Positions 43,562-51,538 of a DNA stretch of 64,000 nt are shown piece after piece (the stretch's first letter is position 1; the number at the start of each line of letters is the position of its first letter). The stretch lies in contig NZ_KK073768.1 of assembly GCF_000582685.1 (NCBI RefSeq), positions 1,579,370 to 1,643,369 of the forward strand, written 5' to 3'. The DNA is from [Scytonema hofmanni] UTEX 2349. GTDB taxonomy: Bacteria; Cyanobacteriota; Cyanobacteriia; Cyanobacteriales; Nostocaceae. Both the position numbers and the translations under genes were made by a program. The notes under the pieces were generated by a model. The model did no database searches, had not been told where the DNA came from, and saw only the letters and a list, made by a program, of their open reading frames with translations.

Positions 43562-43795
43562 ATGAATTATCCCATCCCACACAGTCCCCAAGAAATTGTT
43601 AACTTACGACAAAACCCCGTTGATGAAGAATTGGTTGCCGCTGCGATCGCCGGAGTAATTAAAATTGTCCGCTCTCAAGGTCAATCTTTGGAAGAATTAA
43701 CAGCTCAGGTTTTAGCAGATGACCAAATGCTGGATAAGCAACAACGACGCTGGTTGAGTCAAGTAGTCACCCAAGCTTGGGAAACTATCTCATAA
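43562..43795 (+). CDS. Small hypothetical protein
   Basis: A 77-residue soluble protein, mostly helical: PHSPQEIVNLRQNPVDEELV and AAAIAGVIKIVRSQGQSLEEL, ending WLSQVVTQAWETIS. It looks like a conserved small protein of cyanobacteria, but I do not recognise a family. ATG 43562 is divergent from the CruP-like gene, with about 130 bp between them. It is short and well-formed, so a real gene is more likely than not. Confidence 0.6.
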   Translation: MNYPIPHSPQEIVNLRQNPVDEELVAAAIAGVIKIVRSQGQSLEELTAQVLADDQMLDKQQRRWLSQVVTQAWETIS

Positions 43796-44004
43796 AAGAT
43801 AGCGCTTGTCGATTTTTTCACCGTTCTTAAAGATTTTAGTAGTCAGGCTGTCCCAATGGTGCGTATGTTTCCTAAATTGCCGCTTAAGCTGTGTGGGTAT
43901 GGGAGTGTCAAATATTTGTCTGGTGATTTCCTAGTAAGCGCTTCAGCGCTAAATCCGTAATAAGCGCGAAGAGCGCTGAAGCGCCGACTACAAAACTAAT
44001 ACCC
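43796..44004. other. Spacer with inverted repeat
   Basis: The distal part (43932-43990) is an inverted repeat with perfect GCGCTTCAGCGCT/AGCGCTGAAGCGC arms, outer TAGTA/TAC-type ends as in the GTAGTGAGGACTTCAG family. It lies between convergent genes and might terminate transcription. Confidence 0.65.
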
Positions 44005-45744
44005 TCAACTAGAAGCATTCAGCGCCACTTCAGCTTTTGAATGCAATAACAAACCGTATTCCAACCCTTCGACCACCGCATGATAAGAAGCCTCCAAAAT
44101 GTTGGTGGAAACTCCTACCGTCGTCCAGCGTTGATGGCTATTGCGCGATTCTACCAAAACGCGGGTTTTCGCTGCTGTACCCGTATGTCCGTTAAGAATC
44201 CGCACTTTGTAATCTGTTAACTCAAAAGCAGCAATTTGCGGATAGAAGTTCACCAAAGCTTTGCGTAATGCCGCATCCAAAGCCGCAACAGGACCGTTAC
44301 CTTCCGCCGCTTCGAGAATATCTTTACCGTTGACAGTTACTTTCACTGTCGCCAAAGCGCTGGTAGTTTCTTTTCCTTCCACCAAGTCACAGTGTACTTG
44401 AAACCCTTTAATTTCAAAAAATAAAGGACGTTTCCCCAAACCTTCGCGCATCAGCAACTCAAAACTTGCCTCCGCTGCCTCAAATTGATATCCTTCACTC
44501 TCCAAATCCTTCAGACGTTGAAGAATTTGCCGTGCTTGGGGATTTTGCTTATCTAGTTCAATCCCAAAACTACGGGCTTTAGCCAAAACATTACTTAGTC
44601 CCGCTTGTTCGGAAATAACAATGCGGCGTCGATTACCGATTTGTTCTGGCTGAATGTGTTCGTAAGTTAAGGGATTGCGTTCTACCGCTGAAACATGGAT
44701 ACCACCTTTATGGGCAAATGCCGATCGCCCGACAAAAGGGGCATGTTCATCAGGCGCCAAATTGACAACTTCACTGACAAAGCGACTCGCTTCTGTAATT
44801 TGAGATAGCTGCTTTTCTTCTATACAGCTATAACCAAGCTTGAGTTGCAAATTGGGAATTAAAGAACACAAATTAGCGTTGCCACAGCGTTCACCATAGC
44901 CGTTGATTGTACCTTGCACCATCCTTGCCCCTGCCATCACAGCGGCTAAGGCGTTAGCAACTGCCGTATCTGAATCATTATGAGTGTGAATGCCAATTTG
45001 GGGAATTGGGGACTGGGAATTGGGCATTGGGAATTGGGAATTAGAGATTCTTTCCATGCCCCATGCCGGCAGGTGCTTTAAGCCGGGAGACCCGTCCAAC
45101 GCACTGCCTCCCCCATGCCCCATGCCCCATGCCCCATTCGCCTTTACCACATCTTGGACAATTTGGCTAATTTCGTGTGGCAAAGTTCCGCCATTAGTAT
45201 CGCAGAGGACGAGCCATTCAGCACCTGCCGTAGCTGCTGCCTCTAATGTCTTTAAAGCATAATCGCGATTGTGTTTGTAGCCATCAAACCAGTGTTCTGC
45301 ATCGTATATAACGCGACGACCAGAAACGCGAAGATACTCAATCGTGTCGCGAATCATCGCCAAATTTTCTGCTAAACTTGTCTTCAGACCTTCTGTGACG
45401 TGTAAATCCCAAGACTTACCAAAAATTGTCACCCAACGAGTACCAGCAGCAAGAATAGCTTGCAGCATTGGCTCATTTGCCACACTAATGTTTGGTCTTC
45501 TGGTCGAGCAAAATGCAACAATTTCTGCGTTTTTAAGCGGATCTTCTTGTAATTGCCAGAAAAACTGTACATCCTTAGGATTTGCTCCGGGCCATCCCCC
45601 TTCAATAAAGGGTATACCAAGCTGATCTAACCTGCGAGCAATGCGTAGTTTATCTTCTATGGACACTGATAGCCCTTCGCGTTGAGTGCCATCCCGTAGG
45701 GTGGTGTCATAGATCCAAAGTGGGGGTGAGGGATTTTCGGTCAT
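44005..45744 (-). CDS. cimA: CimA-type (R)-citramalate synthase with repeat insertion
   Basis: A 579-residue protein from ATG 45744 (MTENPSPPLWIYDTTLRDGT); upstream codons to 45783 lack support. N-terminal TIM barrel: YDTTLRDGTQREGLSVSIEDKL (substrate and metal-binding), FIEGGWPGANPKD, and IGIHTHNDSDTAVANALAAV (metal His residues, about 250-270). The C-terminal LeuA-type regulatory domain holds DYKVRILNGHTGTAAKTRVLVE. It condenses pyruvate and acetyl-CoA to citramalate for isoleucine synthesis, or acts as an isopropylmalate-synthase relative. Residues about 202-250 are an insertion (WGMGHGG, then SNSQFPMPNSQSPIPQ) next to the HTHNDSD motif, built from STRR units and a palindromic repeat; no such segment is expected in the family. 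Confidence 0.88.
   Translation of the reverse strand: MTENPSPPLWIYDTTLRDGTQREGLSVSIEDKLRIARRLDQLGIPFIEGGWPGANPKDVQFFWQLQEDPLKNAEIVAFCSTRRPNISVANEPMLQAILAAGTRWVTIFGKSWDLHVTEGLKTSLAENLAMIRDTIEYLRVSGRRVIYDAEHWFDGYKHNRDYALKTLEAAATAGAEWLVLCDTNGGTLPHEISQIVQDVVKANGAWGMGHGGGSALDGSPGLKHLPAWGMERISNSQFPMPNSQSPIPQIGIHTHNDSDTAVANALAAVMAGARMVQGTINGYGERCGNANLCSLIPNLQLKLGYSCIEEKQLSQITEASRFVSEVVNLAPDEHAPFVGRSAFAHKGGIHVSAVERNPLTYEHIQPEQIGNRRRIVISEQAGLSNVLAKARSFGIELDKQNPQARQILQRLKDLESEGYQFEAAEASFELLMREGLGKRPLFFEIKGFQVHCDLVEGKETTSALATVKVTVNGKDILEAAEGNGPVAALDAALRKALVNFYPQIAAFELTDYKVRILNGHTGTAAKTRVLVESRNSHQRWTTVGVSTNILEASYHAVVEGLEYGLLLHSKAEVALNASS
44996..45140. repeat. STRR and palindromic repeat inside cimA
   Basis: GGGAATTGGGGA and GGGCATT units, CCCCATG heptamers, and a middle piece GGCAGGTGCTTTAAG...GCACTGCCTCCCC also found in the 27.5-27.7 kb mosaic. 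The total of about 145 bp leaves the cimA frame open. Confidence 0.9.
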
Positions 45745-45814
45745 AAAAGTAAAATAGAGACAACTTTCAAAGCGATGTGGCAATATACAACAAAAAGACA
45801 GTTCGGAAATTTAA

Positions 45815-46156
45815 ATGCCTAAGGTACTAGCCCAAGGTAAAACAATTGAGTGCAATCGCTGTACAAACTTACGCAAAGTTTTGCTGCACAATGGTATTGA
45901 CCTCTACAATGGCGGTGCATCATTCATCAGGTGTCGGGTATTGGCACTTGTGGTACTTGTGCCGTCAAAATAGAAGGAGAAGTGTCAACGGCTAATTGGC
46001 GTTCTGGATGCACGGCGATCGCACATGCCTTACCATTCTCCTACATCAAACCTACGTTAGAAAAGCCAAACTAAGGTTTTAGGCAATGTGAAAGTAACAA
46101 AATTTGATGGGTTTTGGGGACAAGGTTCTCAAATAGTATGAACACCAGAAGGTTAA
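45815..46156 (+). pseudogene. Decayed [2Fe-2S] ferredoxin-like gene
   Basis: Starts MPKVLAQGKTIECNRCTNLR and KVLLHNGIDLYNGGA, as in a cyanobacterial 2Fe-2S ferredoxin. The text then shifts frame near 45947 (CGGGTATTGG where CGGGGTATTGG would continue), after which SGIGTCGTCAVKIEGEVS (two cluster Cys) and ANWR can be read. A second shift follows about 46010; in the next frame HSPTSNLR is followed by a stop, then KVLGNVKVTKFDGFWGQGSQ, another stop, and TPEG. The last cluster-ligand region (LACQTQ in intact members) has become a stop plus KSQT. At least two frameshifts and two internal stops make this a clear pseudogene. Confidence 0.88.
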
Positions 46157-46171
46157 AAAGGAGAAAAAAAC

Positions 46172-46516
46172 ATGGGTAGATGGACACCGCTTATTCTTAT
46201 GGCTGGAGGCTTGGCAATTTTGCTAGGTACATTATTAGGTATAAACTTTCCTATGGGTGTACAAAATGCGAGCGCTCCAACCGTCAAGGGAAGATCGCAA
46301 GTCTTACCAGCGAATATTAACGTTAATAGCACTGCTTCTGGTAGCAATGGCGAAAATGGCAATAGCGTTGCTCAAAATAACACTCAAGAGTCAACTAGCC
46401 AAAATAATCAAGAGCAAACCGATAACACTCCAGACCCAACCACTGATAATTCTCAATCAGGCGACAATCAATCAACCGATCCAAATTCCAGTGGACCAGT
46501 TCGCGCTTTATGGTAA
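46172..46516 (+). CDS. Small membrane-anchored hypothetical protein
   Basis: A 114-residue protein: one N-terminal hydrophobic helix (LILMAGGLAILLGTLLGINF, about 7-26), then a Ser/Asn/Gln-rich, disordered tail (SQNNQEQTDNTPDPTTDN). Good ribosome site AAAAGGAG 8 bases before ATG 46172. It is probably anchored in the plasma membrane with the tail outside. I do not recognise the family; similar small proteins are common in filamentous cyanobacteria. Immediately upstream is the ferredoxin pseudogene. Confidence 0.6.
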   Translation: MGRWTPLILMAGGLAILLGTLLGINFPMGVQNASAPTVKGRSQVLPANINVNSTASGSNGENGNSVAQNNTQESTSQNNQEQTDNTPDPTTDNSQSGDNQSTDPNSSGPVRALW

Positions 46517-46530
46517 GAACTACTTAGATT

Positions 46531-46731
46531 TGGGCATTGGGCATGGGGCATTGGGCATGGGGCATGGGGCATTGGGTATTTGGCATTGGGTATTGGGTAT
46601 TTGGCATTGGGCATGGGGCATTTCCCTTTTTCCATTGCCCCATGCCCATTGCCCATTGCCCAATTCCCAGTGTTTGTTCAGAGTTATGAGTTGTTAGTAT
46701 CTAAGAACTAATAACTAATGATTAATAACTA
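46531..46731. repeat. GGGCATT/GGGCATG STRR spacer
   Basis: GGGCATT, GGGCATG and GGTATTT units (46531-46625) followed by their complement CCCATTG, CCCATGC, so an imperfect inverted STRR pair, then TAACTAATGA-type short repeats up to the thiO-thiG start. Confidence 0.85.
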
Positions 46732-48774
46732 ATGAATAATGACGTTTTAATTATCGGTGGCGGCGTTATTGGTTTAGCGATCGCCATTGAACTAAAATTG
46801 CGCTCAAGCAATGTTACCGTACTTTGCCGCGATTTCAGCGCCGCCGCCACCCACGCCGCCGCTGGGATGTTAGCACCAGATGCCGAAAACATCTCATCTG
46901 AGGGGATGCAGTCTTTGTGTAGGCGATCGCGTCATTTATATCCCGACTGGACACGCAAACTAGAAGACCTTACAGGCTTAAATACTGGTTACTCTTCTTG
47001 CGGCATTTTAGCACCAATTTATGGGCAAGGGGGACTGGGGACTCGGGATTGGGGACAAGGAGACAAGGAGACAAGGGGACAAGGGGACAATTCTTTCCCC
47101 CCCTCTCCCACTCCCCCCCTCTCCCACTCCTCTGCTTACTGGTTAGATAAAGAAGCAATTCATCAATATCAGCCCGGATTGACAGATGAAGTAGTTGGGG
47201 GCTGGTGGTATCCTGAAGATGGACAAGTAGATAATCGGGCTTTAGCGCGGGTATTGTGGACAGCGGCAGAATCCCTCGGCGTTGAACTCAAAGAAGGCAT
47301 TACAGTAGAAGCGATTGAGCAGCAGCAAGGTCAGGTTGTGGGCGTACAAACTAACGCTGGGCTAATTCGTGCTGAACACTATGTTTTAGCCGGGGGTGCC
47401 TGGTCAAATGAATTGTTACCCTTGCCCGTGCGTCCCAAAAAAGGGCAAATGCTGAGTTTGCGAGTCCCGGAATTTACTTCAGAATTGCCTTTAAAGCGAA
47501 TTTTGTATGGACAGGATATTTACATCGTACCAAGGCGCGATACCTGCGGCACGCTTGGCGATCGCCAGATAATTTTAGGCGCAACTTGCGAAGATGTTGG
47601 CTTCACTCCTCACAACACCCCAGCCGGCATTCAAAAGTTGCTACAATCAGCCATCCGCCTATATCCACAATTACAAGATTATCCGATTGAGGAATTATGG
47701 TGGGGATTTCGCCCTACTACCCCCGATGAATTACCTATTTTGGGTACCAGTCATTGTCAAAATTTAACTTTAGCTACTGGTCATCATCGTAATGGAATTC
47801 TGCTTGCGCCGATAACTGCGACATTGATTGCCGATTTAGTTTGTGAGCAAAAATCCGACTCTCTGCTTTCTCATTTCAACTATTCGCGATTTCTGGCTAA
47901 GTCATCTACTACCACTTCAATGCTTACCCACTTCCCCCTCCCCCCTTCTCCCACTCCCCCCCTTCCCCCCTCTGCCATTCTTGATTCACCTTTAATAATT
48001 GCTGGCAAAACTTTTCAATCTCGGTTGATGACAGGAACCGGTAAATATCGCAGCGTTGAGGAAATGCAGCAAAGTGTCATCGCTAGCGGTTGCCAAATTG
48101 TCACTGTGGCTGTGCGACGGGTACAAACTAAAGCACCCGGACATGAAAATTTAGCTGAAGCACTCGATTGGACAAAAATCTGGATGTTGCCGAATACCGC
48201 AGGTTGTCAAACCGCAGAAGAAGCGATTCGCGTTGCCCGTTTGGGACGGGAAATGGCAAAGCTATTAGGACAAGAAGATAATAATTTTGTCAAGTTGGAA
48301 GTGATCCCCGATGCGAAATATTTACTTCCAGATCCAATCGGGACGCTGCAAGCGGCAGAACAACTGGTAAAAGAAGGTTTCGCTGTATTGCCTTATATCA
48401 ATGCTGACCCCATGTTAGCTCTTCGCTTGGAAGAAGTCGGCTGTGCGACTGTAATGCCTTTAGCATCCCCCATTGGATCTGGACAAGGGCTGAAAACAAC
48501 GGCGAATATTCAGATCATTATTGAAAACGCTGGTGTGCCGGTGGTGGTAGATGCGGGAATTGGATCGCCGTCAGAGGCAGCCCAAGCGATGGAAATGGGT
48601 GCAGATGCTTTGTTGATTAATAGTGCGATCGCTCTGTCGCCAAACTCCTCAGCAATGGCACAAGCGATGAATTTAGCCGCAGTCGCCGGTCGTTTGGCAT
48701 ATCTTGCCGGCAGAATGCCCATTAAAAATTATGCCAGCGCAAGCTCACCCCTTCAGGGGACAATTACTAGCTAG
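46732..48774 (+). CDS. thiO/thiG: Fused glycine oxidase ThiO and thiazole synthase ThiG
   Basis: A 680-residue bifunctional protein. The N-terminal FAD domain (VLIIGGGVIGLAIAIELKLR, AAATHAAAGMLAPDAE; residues about 1-375) is ThiO, which oxidises glycine to dehydroglycine. The C-terminal TIM barrel (LIIAGKTFQSRLMTGTGKYR, KLEVIPDAKYLLPDPIGTLQ with the Schiff-base Lys near 520, MPLASPIGSGQGLK, DALLINSAIA; about 425-680) is ThiG, which makes the thiazole phosphate of thiamine. Such fusions are known in cyanobacteria. Two low-complexity segments interrupt it: residues about 98-134 (GTRDWGQGDKETRGQGD, SPTPPL) inside ThiO, and the inter-domain linker PLPPSPTPPLPPS (about 402-415), both encoded by repeats. 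ATG 46732 is directly followed by NNDVLIIGGG, fitting the family start. Confidence 0.93.
   Translation: MNNDVLIIGGGVIGLAIAIELKLRSSNVTVLCRDFSAAATHAAAGMLAPDAENISSEGMQSLCRRSRHLYPDWTRKLEDLTGLNTGYSSCGILAPIYGQGGLGTRDWGQGDKETRGQGDNSFPPSPTPPLSHSSAYWLDKEAIHQYQPGLTDEVVGGWWYPEDGQVDNRALARVLWTAAESLGVELKEGITVEAIEQQQGQVVGVQTNAGLIRAEHYVLAGGAWSNELLPLPVRPKKGQMLSLRVPEFTSELPLKRILYGQDIYIVPRRDTCGTLGDRQIILGATCEDVGFTPHNTPAGIQKLLQSAIRLYPQLQDYPIEELWWGFRPTTPDELPILGTSHCQNLTLATGHHRNGILLAPITATLIADLVCEQKSDSLLSHFNYSRFLAKSSTTTSMLTHFPLPPSPTPPLPPSAILDSPLIIAGKTFQSRLMTGTGKYRSVEEMQQSVIASGCQIVTVAVRRVQTKAPGHENLAEALDWTKIWMLPNTAGCQTAEEAIRVARLGREMAKLLGQEDNNFVKLEVIPDAKYLLPDPIGTLQAAEQLVKEGFAVLPYINADPMLALRLEEVGCATVMPLASPIGSGQGLKTTANIQIIIENAGVPVVVDAGIGSPSEAAQAMEMGADALLINSAIALSPNSSAMAQAMNLAAVAGRLAYLAGRMPIKNYASASSPLQGTITS
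47027..47135. repeat. In-frame GGGGACAA repeat in the ThiO domain
   Basis: GGGACTGG, GGAGACAA and GGGGACAA units plus a C/T-rich complement. It interrupts the ThiO domain after GYSSCGILAPIYGQ, before SAYWLDKEAIHQY. Confidence 0.9.
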
Positions 48775-48947
48775 GCAGGCTTGGGTTGGGGAGAAATAAG
48801 TTAATTTCCCTTGCCCACAAGAATGCAAAACTCATAAGTGCAAGAACGATAATTATTAAGAAATGTAAAGATTTGTATCAAGTATGTAAAGTTAAATCTT
48901 AATTTTCTGTAACATTATATAAACAAACAGAAGTAAGGAATCGATTC

Positions 48948-49127
48948 ATGCCGTATACAACAGAAGAAGGCGGTCGTCTCAATAATTTTGCCCGTGAACC
49001 AAAGATATATCAAGCGGAACCTCCCAACGACGGACAAAAGCGCAACTATATTTTACTGGGAATTGCCGCTACAGTTTTGGTTGCGAGCCTGATTTTCGTA
49101 GCCTTCTCTGTTTCCAATGTGGCTTAA
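48948..49127 (+). CDS. psb34: Psb34 (ssl1498-family), photosystem II assembly protein
   Basis: A 59-residue protein: MPYTTEEGGRLNNFAREPK, then a polar stretch (YQAEPPNDGQKRNY) and one membrane helix (ILLGIAATVLVASLIFVAF) at the C-terminus. This N-terminal motif and layout identify the small thylakoid protein family ssl1498/Psb34, which associates with photosystem II assembly intermediates. ATG 48948 has AAGGAATCGATTC before it. A strong hairpin (49185-49214) follows at about 60 bp. Confidence 0.9.
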   Translation: MPYTTEEGGRLNNFAREPKIYQAEPPNDGQKRNYILLGIAATVLVASLIFVAFSVSNVA

Positions 49128-49184
49128 GAAGAAACGGTTTTTTTGATTTTGTACCGTACTTGTTGAAGCTCATTTAAAAAGCCG

Positions 49185-49214
49185 CCGCTATATCAGTTAC
49201 TCCTGATATAGCGG
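49185..49214. terminator. Strong hairpin after psb34
   Basis: Perfect 12-bp stem CCGCTATATCAG/CTGATATAGCGG with a 6-base loop. There is no T tract right after it, so it could be a processing or stability element instead of a classical terminator. Confidence 0.65.
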
Positions 49215-49427
49215 GAGATTCACTCATTTAGTAATAGATAATTATTCGATTCATATAAGTAATATGATGCTGGATAAACAAAAAGAATGGTCAGAAAAAG
49301 GTTTGACCAAAAAAGGATAAAAAATGAATTTACTTAGAAAATATGAATACTTAAATAATTGATAAGTATAGTTAACATTGGGAACAGATTGAATATTATA
49401 GATAAAATATGTGGTCAAGGGTATCAA

Positions 49428-49802
49428 ATGGAGCAATTACAAAAGCAGATCCTAAATTTGGGTCATAAAGTCGATGCCCTCTATCAGGTGATTGAGCAGC
49501 TTGATAGTAAAGTCTCTCAAGCTGTATCAGAGTGTTCTTTAGCAAGAATAGAGGCAAAAGATAATTATTCGGAAAATAACAACGCTGGGGGCTACCAGTT
49601 AAAAGGAAAAATTCGTTTAAATTCAGATTTAGAACACAAGGATGTTTTGAGTGACGGCATTTATCCAGAAATGAATATGCAAGCTGGAGATAAGCTTTTA
49701 ACACCAGAAATTCAAATCCAACGCCTGACAGCACAATTAACAGCTGCATATAATCGCATAGCTGCTTTGGAAGAACAACTATTGCTCAAAAGAATTCATT
49801 AA
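49428..49802 (+). CDS. Small coiled-coil hypothetical protein
   Basis: A 124-residue protein from ATG 49428 (MEQLQKQILNLGHKVDALYQ); the frame extends 23 codons upstream but lacks a ribosome site and would begin in AT-rich spacer. Two heptad-rich segments, LQKQILNLGHKVDALYQVIE at the start and QIQRLTAQLTAAYNRIAALE near the end, flank a polar middle (about 40-85). It likely forms an oligomeric coiled coil. I do not recognise the family. Confidence 0.6.
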   Translation: MEQLQKQILNLGHKVDALYQVIEQLDSKVSQAVSECSLARIEAKDNYSENNNAGGYQLKGKIRLNSDLEHKDVLSDGIYPEMNMQAGDKLLTPEIQIQRLTAQLTAAYNRIAALEEQLLLKRIH

Positions 49803-50169
49803 TTAGTTTATAGTCCAATACGCTTGGTGTTACAGCACTTCCGGCAGCTATGAGGTACACCCTCAAAGCTGAAAGCTATGCTAGGAGAGGGGCAAGAAGA
49901 AAAACTGTATTGCATAATAGCGGGAAGCGCTGTAAGCCTAAAATCCGAGTGTAGAGACTTCGTCCGATCGCGTCTCTACAGGTCAAAAATCAGTACCAAA
50001 AATCCTTAACACCAAGCGTATTTGTTTATAGTCAAGAGTCGATAGTCAAGGGTCAAAAATCTTTGGACTAATGACTATATGACTTACCCACTCGTTACGA
50101 TAAAACAAGACTTTGAGATTGCTTCCTCGTGTCGCAATGACGGAAATACGTAGTTGCGTAAGTTCTGGA
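49803..50169. other. Repeat-containing spacer
   Basis: About 370 bp. GTAGAGACTTCGTCCGATCG-type imperfect palindrome at about 49952-49980, TACGCTTGGTGTTA/TAACACCAAGCGTA inverted pair (49820-49833 and 50008-50021), GTCAAGAGTCGATAG repeats and a partial REP copy at 50113-50143. No gene. Confidence 0.55.
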
Positions 50170-51357
50170 CTAATGACTATTGATCAAGCGTTCGAGTTGG
50201 GCTTCAATAGCTGCCAGAAGTTGGTTTTGTCGCCAATCTTGGCTTATATGGGCAGCAATGCAAGCACCACCAGCACCCATACCTTCTTTTACAAAACCTT
50301 GTTCATAAGCTTGGAGTTGGGAATAACGAGAATTAGCAAAACTTAATTGAGTTGCAAGTAGAGGTGGAGAAACATTATTTTGAGTTTTTCCACCTCTATT
50401 AATTAGTTGAGCTAATTCAACTGTAGCGCCAGAGGGGTCTTCTGCTACCCAGCGAGTTGTACCGACGACAACTGAAGAACTTTGCCAAGGTAAAGTATAA
50501 GCTTGAGCGATCGCATTCATCAAAGCATAAACTGCCAGCATTTGCGTCCCCCCAGCTAGCATTACACCACAACGCCGACTCGCTGCAATAGCCATACCCG
50601 CTACCACCACCTGCATCGGATCTCCCACCCCCGCTACCAGTTGTAGAGGATCGACTGGGGGAGACAAGGAGAAATCAGAAACAATAGCTTTGTCCCCTTG
50701 TCCCCTTGTCCCCTTGTCCCCTTGTCCCCAAGGAGTCCTCTCCAACCCCTGCTGCACCAATGCCCACTTTTGCGTGTGGTTACAAACAGGATGGCTGCTA
50801 TTAACTTTGCCCACTGCATCAATACCCAAGCCAGTTAAAATTGCTAGGGCGGTTGTAGTTCCACCGACTACACACTCACCGACAATTAGATACCCATTTT
50901 TAATTTTTTCACTTAGCCGTTCACCCCAAAGCAGCCCTTGCTTTAACAAATGATTTACCGTTGCTAAATCCATCGCTGCACCTTGACTTAAACACTTAGC
51001 CGGAAAGCCACCCAAATCAATTACAGGTACAGCAGGCGGCTGGGGTAAGCCAGCATTAAACAAATAAACTGGAATCTGGAGTGCTTCAACTACAGCGCGA
51101 GAAATCAGCACAGGTGACGCGCCAGCCTCCAAAGGTGGTAAGGGATATTGCGGCTTTCGTTCTGCACCGTAGTATAAAAACTCAGCATCAGCAACTGCTG
51201 TGTATTTCCGATCCTCTGGAGTGCGACCGGCTGCGGAAATTCCCGGTATTAAACAAGTTTCGGTAAATCCTAATACACAGGCAAAAATCGGTGAAGTACC
51301 GCGATAACGTCTAATCCATGCTTCACCTTGTTCTATTTGGGTATAAATGCGAATCAT
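50170..51357 (-). CDS. cobT: CobT-like phosphoribosyltransferase (TIGR00303 family) with repeat insertion
   Basis: A 395-residue protein: RRYRGTSPIFACVLGFTETCLIPGISAAGRTPEDRKYTAVADAEFL in pieces, TNDV-like VGECVVGGTTTALAILTGLG (about 166-185) and SSHPVCNHTQKWAL. These fit the cyanobacterial/archaeal nicotinate mononucleotide-dependent CobT-like family, acting in lower-ligand activation for cobamides. Residues about 207-234 are an insertion (WGQGDKGTRGQGDK) encoded by GGGGACAA octamers, just before DPLQLVAGVGDPMQVVVAGM. ATG 51357 is directly next to MIRIYTQIEQGEAW and fits. It is followed upstream by a DUF2232 gene in the same direction. Confidence 0.82.
   Translation of the reverse strand: MIRIYTQIEQGEAWIRRYRGTSPIFACVLGFTETCLIPGISAAGRTPEDRKYTAVADAEFLYYGAERKPQYPLPPLEAGASPVLISRAVVEALQIPVYLFNAGLPQPPAVPVIDLGGFPAKCLSQGAAMDLATVNHLLKQGLLWGERLSEKIKNGYLIVGECVVGGTTTALAILTGLGIDAVGKVNSSHPVCNHTQKWALVQQGLERTPWGQGDKGTRGQGDKAIVSDFSLSPPVDPLQLVAGVGDPMQVVVAGMAIAASRRCGVMLAGGTQMLAVYALMNAIAQAYTLPWQSSSVVVGTTRWVAEDPSGATVELAQLINRGGKTQNNVSPPLLATQLSFANSRYSQLQAYEQGFVKEGMGAGGACIAAHISQDWRQNQLLAAIEAQLERLINSH
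50655..50735. repeat. In-frame CCCCTTGT repeat inside cobT
   Basis: About five octamers CCCCTTGT (GGGGACAA on the coding strand) within the CobT-like gene, reading GQGDKGTRGQGDK. The frame is intact across it. Confidence 0.9.
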
Positions 51358-51538
51358 AAGTTAGTTATTGGGCAATGGGTAATTTGAGGAGGGGGAAAGG
51401 GGAAAGGGGAAGGGGAAAGGGGGAAAAAATATTCCCGGAGTGATTTAAATAACTTTTTATTTCCATACCTTTACCCTTTACCCCTTAACCTTTTCCCCTC
51501 TTCAAATTGCCCCTCTTCAAATTCCCACTAACCACTAA
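51358..51538. repeat. Purine/pyrimidine repeat spacer
   Basis: GGGGAAAGGGGA and CCCTTTACCCCTTA tracts of the type found after other genes. No gene. Confidence 0.6.

Noticed and set aside
46660..46731. TPP riboswitch upstream of thiO-thiG
   Set aside because: I could not find the THI-box sequence CTGAGA; the leader is made of STRR and TAACTAATGA repeats.
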